Source: Roseiarcus sp963770275
GTDB lineage: Bacteria > Pseudomonadota > Alphaproteobacteria > Rhizobiales > Beijerinckiaceae
NCBI GenBank assembly: GCA_963770275.1
Contig: CAVYPD010000051.1
Span: 1-64,000 of the forward strand
DNA: 64,000 bases
Direction: 5' to 3'
Shown: piece by piece, positions 18,537 to 27,269 of the stretch
How the letters are laid out: each line of letters opens with the position of its first letter
Numbering within the stretch: the stretch's first letter is position 1
The notes under the pieces: model-generated
Database searches by the model: none
Told to the model about the DNA's origin: nothing
Seen by the model: only the letters and a program-made list of their open reading frames with translations
Translations under genes and position numbers: made by a program

Positions 18537-19668
18537 TCAAGCGCGCGTGTAGACGATGACGCGCGTGCAAGGGGTCGCCTGCGCATAAGTGACAACCTCG
18601 CAATCCGGGACCTGACGCGCGCCACATTCGCCCCGCAACTGGCGGACCGCCTCGACGTTCAGCGCCCAACCCTGCATGTAGGAGTTGGAGAGGTGGCCGC
18701 CGTCGGTGTTGGTGGGGAGCCGCCCACCGAGCTTGAGCGCCCCGCCTTCGACGAAAGATCCGGCTTCGCCGCGCTCGCAGAAGCCGAGACCTTCCAGGCT
18801 AAAGAGAACTGTTGGGCTGAAATTGTCGTAGCACATCAGAGCGTCGACATCCTTGCACGCCGACGTCGGCCATCGCGAACGCATCGTTCGCCGACGCCGA
18901 GACTTGGCCGTGCCAGGAATCGAACTCGAAATTCTCTATCGACGCTGTGCGATACGCTTCCCGTCCGCCGAAACCACTGACGAGCACGGGCGGCTTGGCC
19001 AGGTCCGCGGCGCGTTCCTTCGTCGTCAGGATGAGACAAACTGCGCCATCATTGATGAGGCAATAATCGAGGAGACGCAGCGGCGCGACGATGAACCGCG
19101 AAGCCTCGTGGTCATCAATTGTCATCGGCGCTTTCATGACCGCGTCGGGATGAAGCTGCGCATGATGGCGAAAGGCCACGGACACTTCCGCGAGTTGCCT
19201 CGTGGTTGTTCCGTAAAGCTCCATGTGACGCCGGAACATCAGCGCATGCGCCGCGCCGGGAGACGTAAATCCCCACGGATCCCAATATCCGGGCGATTCA
19301 TCGCCGCCGTAGAAGACGCGCCGCGATCTGCCAATATTGGCGTAAAGAAGCGCGACATAGTTTGCTTGCCCGGTGGCCAGGGCGGTTGTCGCTTCGATGA
19401 GGCCGATCCCAGACATCCGCCCATGCCCGGGCAAGGTTATCGTCCAGCGAGGGTCGAGGCCTAAGACTTCACCCATCCGGCTGTAACTCGGAATCCGACA
19501 GGTGAGGAGCCCATCGACCTTGCTCTTGTCGAGGTTGCAATCGTCGAGCGCATTGCGGAACGCTTCCGCGGCCAGCCCGTATTCATCCGTCTCGGGGAAA
19601 CTCCCATACGCGGTCGTTCCGACCCCAACGACAGCCACGCGATTGCGCAGATTGTTGAATTCGGGCAT
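18537..19668 (-). CDS. Thiolase-superfamily protein without nucleophilic Cys, Ltp2-like (frameshift near 18853)
   Basis: Thiolase-fold (lipid-transfer type) protein of about 377 residues. ATG at 19668 follows CGGAGGAGCG. N-terminal half: NLRNRVAVVGVGTTAYGSFP, CNLDKSKVDGLLTCRIPSYS. Where true thiolases have the catalytic Cys (CaSG), this protein reads PGHGRMSGIGLIEATTALAT, with no Cys. After a frame change near 18853 it continues DALMCYDNFSPTVLFSLEGL, LPTNTDGGHLSNSYMQGWAL and ends TPCTRVIVYTRA, lacking the usual C-x-G motif. This pattern plus the DUF35 neighbour resembles Ltp2-type aldolases, which split beta-hydroxyacyl-CoA by retro-aldol cleavage. The aldolase role is inference. Confidence 0.8.
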
Positions 19669-19736
19669 CGCTCCTCCGTTGCTGGATGATGCATTTTATA
19701 TCAAACGCGTCAAGCCGACTGCCGCTTGCAGACCTT

Positions 19737-20639
19737 TCACAAGCCGCGCACGCCGACGTAGATCGAGTAGAGGGAGGAGGCTGCGGTTATGAACAGCCGG
19801 TTGCGCTTCGGACCGCCGAAGGCGAGATTGGTTACGGTCTCCGGCACCAGGATCTTGCCGATCAGCTCGCCGTCCGGCGCGATGCAGTGGACGCCGTCGG
19901 CCGCGCTTGTCCAGATGTTTCCATCCACATCCACTCGAAAGCCGTCCGGCACGCCGGAGTCGATAACCGCAAACGTCCTGCGAGACGTGAGCTTCCCCTC
20001 TGCGGAAACGTCGAACGCCACGATTTCGTGGGCGCCCTGCGGATCATGTGTCACGCTCGAGTCGGCGATGTACAAAATCTTTTCATCGGGCGAGAACGCA
20101 AGCCCGTTCGGCTTGCCAAGCTCGTCCGTCGCGATCGCGAGATCGCCGCTCTTCGGGTCGATGCGAAAAACGCATCGCCGCCCGATCTCGCTCGGCGCCT
20201 TGTTTCCCGTGTAATCGCTAAGTATCCCGTAATCGGGATCTGTGAACCAGGCGGCGTCGTCCGAGCTAACGACGATGTCGTTCGGCGAATTGAGGCGCTT
20301 GCCCTCGTAGCGTTCGGCGAGCACAGTGATCTTCCCGTCATATTCCGTGCGTGTGACCCGGCGGTTGCCGCTCTCGCAAGTCAGAAGGCGTCCTTGGCGA
20401 TCGCGCGTGTTGCCGTTCGCGTTGCCGGAAGGCTGCCGGAACACGGTGGGTTCCTGGCCGTCGACGTAACGCAGAATCTTTTCTCCCGGCACATCGCTGA
20501 ACAAAAGCACGCCGAGGTCCGCGAAATAGACCGGCCCTTCCGCCCACATGACGCCCGAGTAGAGACGCTGGAGCGGCGCATTCGCCACGAGGTACGGCCG
20601 AAACCGTTTGAAATTCAGGACAACGAACTCTTTCTGCAC
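19737..20639 (-). CDS. SMP-30/gluconolactonase/LRE family protein
   Basis: Six-bladed beta-propeller, 300 residues and intact. Metal-site segments of the family are visible in order: MWAEGPVYFADLG (Glu), LNSPNDIVVSSDD (Asn), GKPNGLAFSPDEKILYIADS (Asn) and VPDGFRVDVDGNIWTSAADG (Asp). Members hydrolyse lactones of sugars or other ring compounds. It starts GTG 20639 after GAGAGGAAACGCCG and is divergent from the CoA-transferase across a 167-base promoter region. No signal peptide is seen, so it is probably cytoplasmic. It likely opens a lactone formed during catabolism of the imported compound. Confidence 0.85.
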   Translation of the reverse strand: MQKEFVVLNFKRFRPYLVANAPLQRLYSGVMWAEGPVYFADLGVLLFSDVPGEKILRYVDGQEPTVFRQPSGNANGNTRDRQGRLLTCESGNRRVTRTEYDGKITVLAERYEGKRLNSPNDIVVSSDDAAWFTDPDYGILSDYTGNKAPSEIGRRCVFRIDPKSGDLAIATDELGKPNGLAFSPDEKILYIADSSVTHDPQGAHEIVAFDVSAEGKLTSRRTFAVIDSGVPDGFRVDVDGNIWTSAADGVHCIAPDGELIGKILVPETVTNLAFGGPKRNRLFITAASSLYSIYVGVRGL

Positions 20640-20693
20640 CGGCGTTTCCTCTCATCACATTCCGAATGTCCGCGCGAAGCCGACCGACTCGGG

Positions 20694-20734
20694 TTGACAG
20701 CCTTGCGCCTTCAAGGGCTATGATCGCATATAAT
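20694..20734 (+). promoter_or_regulatory. Candidate promoter for the CoA-transferase gene
   Basis: TTGACA at 20694-20699 is followed after 19 bases by TATGAT at 20719-20724. A perfect TATAAT lies at 20729-20734 but is too far from that -35 box. The block also carries ATGCATTTT (20733-20741), which recurs at 19689-19697 upstream of the thiolase gene and may be an operator half for the GntR or IclR regulator. Confidence 0.45.
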
Positions 20735-20806
20735 GCATTTTCCTACCCCTTCGAAGCCTTCTCGATCAAGGCCGCGAACCCCGCCTGGACCACTGCGCAC
20801 ATCATC

Positions 20807-23434
20807 ATGACCGAGGAACCCGCCCTAGCGACCGAGCGCCAAACATCGGCGGATGGACTTGCTCCATCCGACGCTCCGGGGATGCTTTCGGGCCTGACCG
20901 TCATCGAATACGCCGACGAGACAGCCGAATATTGCGGTTTGTTGCTTGCCGGGCTTGGGGCGGAGGTCATCAAGATCGAGCCACCCGAAGGCGCGGCGAC
21001 GCGGCTCATTGCGCCGTTCCGCGATGAGAAGGTCGACAAGGAGCAATCACTCTATTTTTGGGCTTACAACCGCGGCAAGCGTTCGGTCGTCCTCGATCTC
21101 GACTCGGAGGAGGGGAAAGCGGCGTTGCTGCGGCTCATGGCGGGCGCCGACATTCTCTTGGATTCGAGCGGCGGCGGGCTCAACAAGCAGCTCGGCTTTG
21201 GCGCTAATTCGCTAGCCGAACGCTTTTCCTCTCTCATCGTCGCGCGGATCACGCCCTTCGGCGATGACGGGCCATGGAGCAATTTTAAAGGATCAGACCT
21301 CGTGCATCTCGCGCTTGGCGGCGTGATGATGAACTGCGGCTATGATCCAAACCCGGCCAACGAATACGACCTTCCGCCGATCGCCCCACAAATCTGGCAC
21401 GCCTATCACATCGCGGGCGAGCAGCTTCTGATCGGCATCCTCGCCGCGCTCATCGAACGTCGGTCTTCCGGGCTTGGCCAGGATGTCTCTTGTGCAATCC
21501 ACGAGGCTGTCGCCAAGAACACCGAACTCGACCTTATGTCCTGGGTTATGCGTCGAGCGCCGCTCTACCGCCTGACTTGCCGGCATGCGTCCGAGACGGT
21601 GACCCGCGTCCCGAGCATCAGCCACACGAAGGATGGTCGCTGGTTCATGACCTGGGGAGTCGGATCGCGAGACCGCGCCAATCTTGCGCCGTTCCTCGAT
21701 CGTTATGGGATGGCGGCGGATCTTCGACCCCCCGAAGGCTCGGAGGACTCGGGCGCGCGCAATATTCCAGGCACGGCTGCGGCGGACGAACAATCGTCGC
21801 ATACGCTTGAAGTGATCCAGCGGTTCGTCCGCTCCTACACTTACGACAAAACGCCCTGGAGCGAGGCGCAGGCCGCGGGCCTGCTTTGGGCGCCGGTTCG
21901 AAAACCGCACGAGAGTGTCGATGACGAGCACTGGCTGAAACGCGGCGCAATCAGCGAGATCTTTCATCCCGAGGCGGGCCGGTCGTTTCACTATCCGACC
22001 AGCAAGTGGTTGAGCTCCGAGACCCGATGGCAGCCCGGCCGTCGCGCGCCACTCATCGGCGAAGACACGCACGAAGTCCTGAAGAGGACGAACAAGGCGA
22101 GCGGCCCGGCCCCTGCCGTCTCCAAGCCGGTCGGGGCGTCACCGGCGATGTCCGCCCGCGGCCGTCCCTTCGCGCTGCAGAATGTGCGCATCCTCGATTT
22201 TTCCTGGTTTCTGGCCTCCGCCGGCGGCACGCGCTTCGCCGCGTCGTTGGGCGCTGAAAGCATCAAGGTGGAGTGGAAGGAAAATCCGGACACCCGACTC
22301 GCTGCAATGGCGCCCGTCGGCGGCCGGGAGGCGCGCAAATCGGCCAGCGCGCCGCTTCCAGGCGTCACCGATTCGGATATGGGCGGCCAGTACAACAACA
22401 AGAATTCCGGCAAGCGCGGCATTTCGCTCAACATTCGGCACCCCAAGGGCCTGGAGATCGCGAAGCGTCTCGTCGCCGTTTCCGACATTGTCGCGGAGGG
22501 TTTCTCCCCCGGCGTGCTTGACCGTCTGGGGCTGGGCTACGAAGTCCAGCGCAAAATCCGCCCCGACATCATCTACGTGCAGCAGTCCGGCATGGGCGGC
22601 TATGGATCCTACGGTCGCTTGCGGACCGTCGGGCCGATCGCCGGCTCATTCGCCGGAACGAATCACATGTCGGGCCTGCCGGAGCCCGCCATGCCAGCCG
22701 GATGGGGCTATTCCTACCTCGATTGGATGGGCGCCTATGGCTTTGCGCAAGCCTTGCTCGGCGCGCTCTACTACCGCTCGGTGACAGGCAAAGGTCAGCG
22801 CATCGATGCCTCGCAATGTGAAGCGGGCATCTTTCTTTGCGGCCAGCCCATTCTCGAATGGTCGGTGAACGGGCGCGAATGGCAGCGAACCGGCAATCGC
22901 TCGCCCCATGGCCGCGCGGCGCCGCATGGGGCCTATCGTTGCAAGGGCGTTGACCGTTGGATCGCGATCTCCTGTTTTGACGACGACCAGTGGAATGCGC
23001 TGGTTCGTGTCGCCGGCGCCGATGCCTGGCGCGCGGACGGTCGCTTCGCCAGCCTCGAGGCGAGGGTTTGCAACCAGGACGACGTCGACATCCTCGTCGG
23101 GGAATGGACCCGGAATCTCGACGCCTATGAGTGCATGGAGCGGCTCCAGGCGGCAGGCGTTCCGGCTGGCGTTTGCCAGACGGCCGAAGATCGCTGTGAC
23201 CACGACCCCCAACTGCGAGCCCTCGAGTGGCTCACCGAAGTTGACGGAACCAAGATCGGCCGCTGGCCGGTGGCCGAAGCGCCCTTCAAACTCAGCCGCA
23301 CGCCAGCGCATATTGGCGGCCTCATCAATCGCGGCGCGGCATGCTATGCGGAAGACAACGAATACGTGCTGGGCGAACTGCTCGGCCATTCGACCTCTGA
23401 CATTCGCGGGCTCGAGGCGGCGGGAGTCATCTGA
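20807..23434 (+). CDS. CaiB/BaiF family (type III) CoA-transferase, two tandem domains
   Basis: Transfers CoA between acids, the likely activation step for the imported substrate. The 875-residue protein holds two CaiB folds. Half 1 starts LSGLTVIEYADETAEYCGLL, GLGAEVIKIEPPEGAATRLI. Half 2 (from about residue 455) starts LQNVRILDFSWFLASAGGTR, GAESIKVEWKENPDTRLAAM. Half 2 has GKGQRIDASQCEAG with the family's catalytic Asp. Half 1 has GLGQDVSCAIHEAV, with Ser in that place, suggesting only half 2 is catalytic. ATG 20807 (MTEEPALATERQ) is preferred; the frame is open from 20666. No frameshift in 2.6 kb, unlike many neighbours. Confidence 0.85.
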   Translation: MTEEPALATERQTSADGLAPSDAPGMLSGLTVIEYADETAEYCGLLLAGLGAEVIKIEPPEGAATRLIAPFRDEKVDKEQSLYFWAYNRGKRSVVLDLDSEEGKAALLRLMAGADILLDSSGGGLNKQLGFGANSLAERFSSLIVARITPFGDDGPWSNFKGSDLVHLALGGVMMNCGYDPNPANEYDLPPIAPQIWHAYHIAGEQLLIGILAALIERRSSGLGQDVSCAIHEAVAKNTELDLMSWVMRRAPLYRLTCRHASETVTRVPSISHTKDGRWFMTWGVGSRDRANLAPFLDRYGMAADLRPPEGSEDSGARNIPGTAAADEQSSHTLEVIQRFVRSYTYDKTPWSEAQAAGLLWAPVRKPHESVDDEHWLKRGAISEIFHPEAGRSFHYPTSKWLSSETRWQPGRRAPLIGEDTHEVLKRTNKASGPAPAVSKPVGASPAMSARGRPFALQNVRILDFSWFLASAGGTRFAASLGAESIKVEWKENPDTRLAAMAPVGGREARKSASAPLPGVTDSDMGGQYNNKNSGKRGISLNIRHPKGLEIAKRLVAVSDIVAEGFSPGVLDRLGLGYEVQRKIRPDIIYVQQSGMGGYGSYGRLRTVGPIAGSFAGTNHMSGLPEPAMPAGWGYSYLDWMGAYGFAQALLGALYYRSVTGKGQRIDASQCEAGIFLCGQPILEWSVNGREWQRTGNRSPHGRAAPHGAYRCKGVDRWIAISCFDDDQWNALVRVAGADAWRADGRFASLEARVCNQDDVDILVGEWTRNLDAYECMERLQAAGVPAGVCQTAEDRCDHDPQLRALEWLTEVDGTKIGRWPVAEAPFKLSRTPAHIGGLINRGAACYAEDNEYVLGELLGHSTSDIRGLEAAGVI

Positions 23435-23468
23435 ATTTGTTGGTTTTATCGCATTGGAGCGACACGCA

Positions 23469-24332
23469 ATGGATAACGGTCTCAACGCGGACATGGCGAG
23501 ACAGGAGGCCGCTCCTGCTCGGGACCGGTTGTGGGCCCGTTATCGGGACGAGGAATTCGCCGATCGCCTGTCGTCCGTTCCTTGGAATGACGCGCTCGAC
23601 ACGATCATGTCGCATCGCTCGGTTCGCTCCTATCGAGACGAGCCGCTACCGCCAGGAACCCTCGAACTCCTGATCGCCGCGGCGCAGTCGGCGGCGACGA
23701 CGTCCAATCTTCAGGCATGGAGCGTCATTGCAGTGGAAGACCCGGCCCGCAAGGCGCGGCTGGCGTCGTTCGCCGCCAGTCAGCGGCATATTGTCGACGC
23801 GCCGCTTCTCCTCGTTTTCGTCGCCGACCTCGCGCGCCTGCGCTCGATCAGCGATGAGCGCGGACATCCGGGAATCGCGCTCAATTACATCGAAGCGTTT
23901 ATCTTCGCGATCGCCGACGCTTCTTTCGCGGCCCAGAACACGATCGTCGCGGCGGAATCGCTTGGCCTTGGCGGCTGCTATATCGGCGCGATGCGCAATA
24001 ACCCGGTCGGGGTCGCCGACGAACTTGCCCTGCCCGATGAGGCTCTCGTCATCTTCGGCATGACGATCGGGATTCCTGATCCGGGCATTGGGACTGATGT
24101 GAAGCCGCGTCTTCCCCAGAACGTGATCCTGCACCGGGAGCGTTACACGCCGCCCGACCCCGCGCTGCTTGCCGCTTACGATCAACGGATTCGCGACTTC
24201 CAGGCCGAGCAGAAAATGCGGGTCACCGACTGGACTGAACAGTCGGCTTTACGCGTGCGGGACGAGGCGGCGCTGACGGGGCGAGAAGTGTTGAGGGACT
24301 TTCTACGCGATCGCGGCTTCTCGCTGCGCTGA
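23469..24332 (+). CDS. Nitroreductase family protein (NfsA/NfrA type)
   Basis: FMN-dependent oxidoreductase of the oxygen-insensitive NADPH nitroreductase group, 287 residues. The FMN-binding N-terminus reads IMSHRSVRSYRDEPLPPGTL. SAATTSNLQAWSVIAVED and SLGLGGCYIGAMRNNPVGVA are the family's central motifs, and the C-terminal tail PRLPQNVILHRERYTPPD fits NfsA-like enzymes. It starts 34 bases after the CoA-transferase, so the two are probably co-transcribed. In a catabolic setting such flavoproteins often reduce a C=C or quinone-like bond rather than a nitro group; the substrate is unknown. Frame intact. Confidence 0.85.
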   Translation: MDNGLNADMARQEAAPARDRLWARYRDEEFADRLSSVPWNDALDTIMSHRSVRSYRDEPLPPGTLELLIAAAQSAATTSNLQAWSVIAVEDPARKARLASFAASQRHIVDAPLLLVFVADLARLRSISDERGHPGIALNYIEAFIFAIADASFAAQNTIVAAESLGLGGCYIGAMRNNPVGVADELALPDEALVIFGMTIGIPDPGIGTDVKPRLPQNVILHRERYTPPDPALLAAYDQRIRDFQAEQKMRVTDWTEQSALRVRDEAALTGREVLRDFLRDRGFSLR

Positions 24333-24435
24333 CCGGCCGGCGAGCGCACGACGCGAGCGAGCGAAGGGTCGAGGGCGGCCGGGTTTTCTACCGCCAATTA
24401 GGGCGTGAATCGAAAGTGTCCGAGGGAGGAAGAGG

Positions 24436-25314
24436 ATGGGCGCCCACTTGAAGCCGATCGCGCAGCCGAGCGGCGTCTCGCACATCGCCATCGGCGATAT
24501 TGTCGTGAGCGTGGTCAATGACGGCGTCCATCAAGCGTCGTTCGACGATCTCGTCACTTCAGATCGCGCCGCCTGCGAGAGCGCTCATCTCGGCGAGTTC
24601 CGCCTCGCGCCGCCGTGGCTCACCATCAATTGCTTCGTGATCCGTAGCCGCGACCGACTTCTGCTCGTGGACGCAGGATTCGCCGGGAAGACTGAGCACG
24701 TCGGGCGCCTGATGGGGAACCTGAAAGCCATTGGCGTTGCGCCTGCCGATATCGACTCGATTGTGATGACGCACATGCATCCGGATCACGAGGCGGGGCT
24801 TATCGACTCGTCTGGAAAGGCTGTCTTCCCCAAGGCGGAGCTCATCCTGCATGAGAACGAGCTCGCCTTTTGGAAAGACGACGGGGCGATGGCGCGCGCG
24901 ACCACGGAAGGCCAGGGCGATTTCCACCTCGCTCGCGCGGCGCTCGCCGCCTATGGCGATCGTGTCCGTACGATCAAGACGGACGAAGTCGCTCCGGGCG
25001 TCCGTGCTTTCCCCACACCGGGCCACACTCCGGGCCATACGGCGTGGCTCGTTGAATCCAACGGTGACGGACTTCTCATCTGGGGCGACATCGTCCACTT
25101 TCCAGGAATGCAGTTTGCTTTCCCCGATACGAGCGTCGCCTACGACATCGATCCGGCTGCCGCAGCGGAGGCGCGAAAGAAGGTGCTCAAATTCGTTGCC
25201 GGAGAGAAACTGCGCGTCGCGGGCGTCCACCTCGACTTCCCGGCGTTCGGGCATGTCGTCACGAACGGCGCGGCCTATCGCTACGTGCCGGAAGTCTGGC
25301 GGCCGACGACCTGA
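24436..25314 (+). CDS. MBL fold metallo-hydrolase
   Basis: Metallo-beta-lactamase fold hydrolase, 292 residues, intact, with a strong site GAGGGAGGAAGAGG before ATG 24436. Metal ligands are clear: MTHMHPDHEAGLID (HxHxDH motif), FPTPGHTPGHTAWLVES (third His), LIWGDIVHFPGMQ (bridging Asp) and HLDFPAFGHV near the end (last His). The overall layout is like AHL-lactonase and related hydrolases rather than beta-lactamases. No signal peptide is evident. It closes the plus-strand arm of the island and could hydrolyse a lactone or thioester intermediate; quorum quenching is a less likely alternative. Confidence 0.85.
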   Translation: MGAHLKPIAQPSGVSHIAIGDIVVSVVNDGVHQASFDDLVTSDRAACESAHLGEFRLAPPWLTINCFVIRSRDRLLLVDAGFAGKTEHVGRLMGNLKAIGVAPADIDSIVMTHMHPDHEAGLIDSSGKAVFPKAELILHENELAFWKDDGAMARATTEGQGDFHLARAALAAYGDRVRTIKTDEVAPGVRAFPTPGHTPGHTAWLVESNGDGLLIWGDIVHFPGMQFAFPDTSVAYDIDPAAAAEARKKVLKFVAGEKLRVAGVHLDFPAFGHVVTNGAAYRYVPEVWRPTT

Positions 25315-25341
25315 TCGTTCCTCCGCGGCAACGAGATGAAG

Positions 25342-27204
25342 TCAGGTTGGTTTGCTGCGATGGCGCTTGCGCGGAGGGTTTCGCTTCGCTTGCGCTCGTC
25401 CCCGAATCGCGCGGGGCGCAGCTTGCTCCTTTCGTGAACGCTCATATTGGTCGAGATTGAGCGCGGAGTTGATCAGCCCGACGTGACTATAGGCCTGGGG
25501 AAAGTTGCCGAGCATTCGGCCAGCGACTGGATCAAACTCCTCGGCTAGCAATCCGACGTCGTTGCAACGCGTGAGCAAACGCTCAAACAGTCTTCGCGCA
25601 TCTTCCTGTCGATCTTGCAGAAGATAGTTGTCGACCAGCCAAAAGCTGCACGCCAAGAAAGCGCCCTCGCCGGGAGGGAGCCCATCGACGCTGTCCTCGG
25701 TTTCATACCGCAAAACAAACTCATTCTGGACGAGGAGCCTCTCCTCAATCGCTTTGAGAGTTCCGCGAACCCTTGGGTCATCAGGTGGAAGAAAGCCGAC
25801 GAGCGGAATCAAGAGCAGACTTGCATCCAGGCGCTTCGAGCCGAAGGCTTGCACGAAGCTATTGAGCTTTCGGTCGAACCCGCGCTCACAGACTTCCGCG
25901 TGGATCTCATTGGCGATCCTTCGCCATTTTCGCCCTGACTGATGAAACGCTTTCGCCTCGACGCCGCTCGCTGCGCGATCGAACGCGACCCACGCCATCA
26001 CCTTGGAATGTACGAAGTGCTGGGGCTCGCCACGCACTTCCCAAATGCCTTCGTCAGGCTCTCTCCAGACTTTAGCGAGGTAATCGAGGATGACGGGCCG
26101 CAAGGTTCGTGATCGTTCGGGCAGCTTCAATCCGTGTTTCAGGGATTGAAACATCACGTCGGCGACTTCGCCGAAGACGTCGAATTGCGTCTGAGTGGAG
26201 GCCGCGTTTCCAACCCGCACCGGTGAGGATTTCGCGTAACCAGGCAACCAGGGAATCACAACTTCCGGCAGCCATCTCTCGCCCGCGACTCCGTACATGA
26301 TCTGCGCCTGCTGCGGACTGCCCGCGATAGCGCGAGCCAGCCAGTCGCGCCAAGCTTGAGCTTCGTCGGAATATCCTAGTCGTATGAGCGCCAGAATTGT
26401 GAAGGTTGCGTCGCGCAGCCAACAGCACCGATAATCCCAATTCCTTACGCCTCCGATCTCTTCAGGCAAGGATGTGGTCGCCGCCGCGACAATTCCGCCA
26501 GTCGGCGCGTATGTCAGAGCCTTCAGTGTGATGACAGAGCGCTTGACGGCCTCAGTCCAAGGCCCAACGTCGGGACAACGATCGCTCCATTGGCGCCAAA
26601 ATTTTTCCGTGCGCTTCAAGGAAGCAAAAGGATCGATTGCTTTCGGCGGATCCTCAAACGAGGCGCCATAGGAAAGGGCGAAGGCGACCGATTTGCCTGC
26701 TTTCACCGTGAAGTCGCCGACGGTTCGCAGGTCCTCGCCACGAAGCTTGGCGTCGCTGCGCAAGAGAAGCCGGTCCGGGCCGGCGACCGCGCTAATCCCG
26801 CCGTCGTCAAGACGTGTGACCCAGGGAACAGTCTCCCCATATTCAAACCTCGCGATGAACTCGGTGCTGAACTCCACTTTGCCTGTTTGACCGACAACGA
26901 TCCGGACGAGCCCGCGCCCATCTGCCGGCGGCATGAAGTCGATGAGGGTCGCCTTGCCAGACTTGGTTTCGAATTCGGTTTCCAAAATGAGGGCGCCAGG
27001 ACGATAGCGTCGTCTCACAGCAACCGGAGTTTCGATTGGCGCGATGATCCATCGGCCGTTATCGGGGGTCCCGAGCAGGGCGGCGAAGCAAGCTGCCGAG
27101 TCGAACCGCGGGAACGCCAGCCAATCGATCGAGCCATCGACGCCAACCAGGGCCGCCGACTTGCAGTCGCCGATGAGTGCGTAGTCCTCGATGCGAAGCG
27201 CCAT
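25342..27204 (-). CDS. Glycoside hydrolase family 15 protein
   Basis: GH15 enzyme of the bacterial glucoamylase/trehalase-like branch, 620 residues, intact. It begins MALRIEDYALIGDCKSAALV, VGVDGSIDWLAFPRFDSAAC, the typical opening of this branch. The catalytic (alpha/alpha)6 barrel contains IGGVRNWDYRCCWLRDATFT, GVAGERWLPEVVIPWLPGY, YLAKVWREPDEGIWEVRGEP (likely general acid region) and LAEEFDPVAGRMLGNFPQAY. The C-terminus is Lys/Arg-rich. No signal peptide, so probably cytoplasmic trehalose or alpha-glucan hydrolysis. It stands tail-to-tail with the MBL gene and upstream of nothing obviously related. Confidence 0.9.
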   Translation of the reverse strand: MALRIEDYALIGDCKSAALVGVDGSIDWLAFPRFDSAACFAALLGTPDNGRWIIAPIETPVAVRRRYRPGALILETEFETKSGKATLIDFMPPADGRGLVRIVVGQTGKVEFSTEFIARFEYGETVPWVTRLDDGGISAVAGPDRLLLRSDAKLRGEDLRTVGDFTVKAGKSVAFALSYGASFEDPPKAIDPFASLKRTEKFWRQWSDRCPDVGPWTEAVKRSVITLKALTYAPTGGIVAAATTSLPEEIGGVRNWDYRCCWLRDATFTILALIRLGYSDEAQAWRDWLARAIAGSPQQAQIMYGVAGERWLPEVVIPWLPGYAKSSPVRVGNAASTQTQFDVFGEVADVMFQSLKHGLKLPERSRTLRPVILDYLAKVWREPDEGIWEVRGEPQHFVHSKVMAWVAFDRAASGVEAKAFHQSGRKWRRIANEIHAEVCERGFDRKLNSFVQAFGSKRLDASLLLIPLVGFLPPDDPRVRGTLKAIEERLLVQNEFVLRYETEDSVDGLPPGEGAFLACSFWLVDNYLLQDRQEDARRLFERLLTRCNDVGLLAEEFDPVAGRMLGNFPQAYSHVGLINSALNLDQYERSRKEQAAPRAIRGRAQAKRNPPRKRHRSKPT

Positions 27205-27269
27205 CGCCTAGCCGGAAATCGACGAGACGCCTGCCGGCAAAACCGCGACGCGTAAAATCATCCGCGAAC

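Noticed and set aside
20729..20734. Perfect TATAAT as the -10 box of the CoA-transferase promoter
   Set aside because: It is 29 bases from the only good -35 hexamer. TATGAT at 20719 has workable spacing, so TATAAT may be coincidental.
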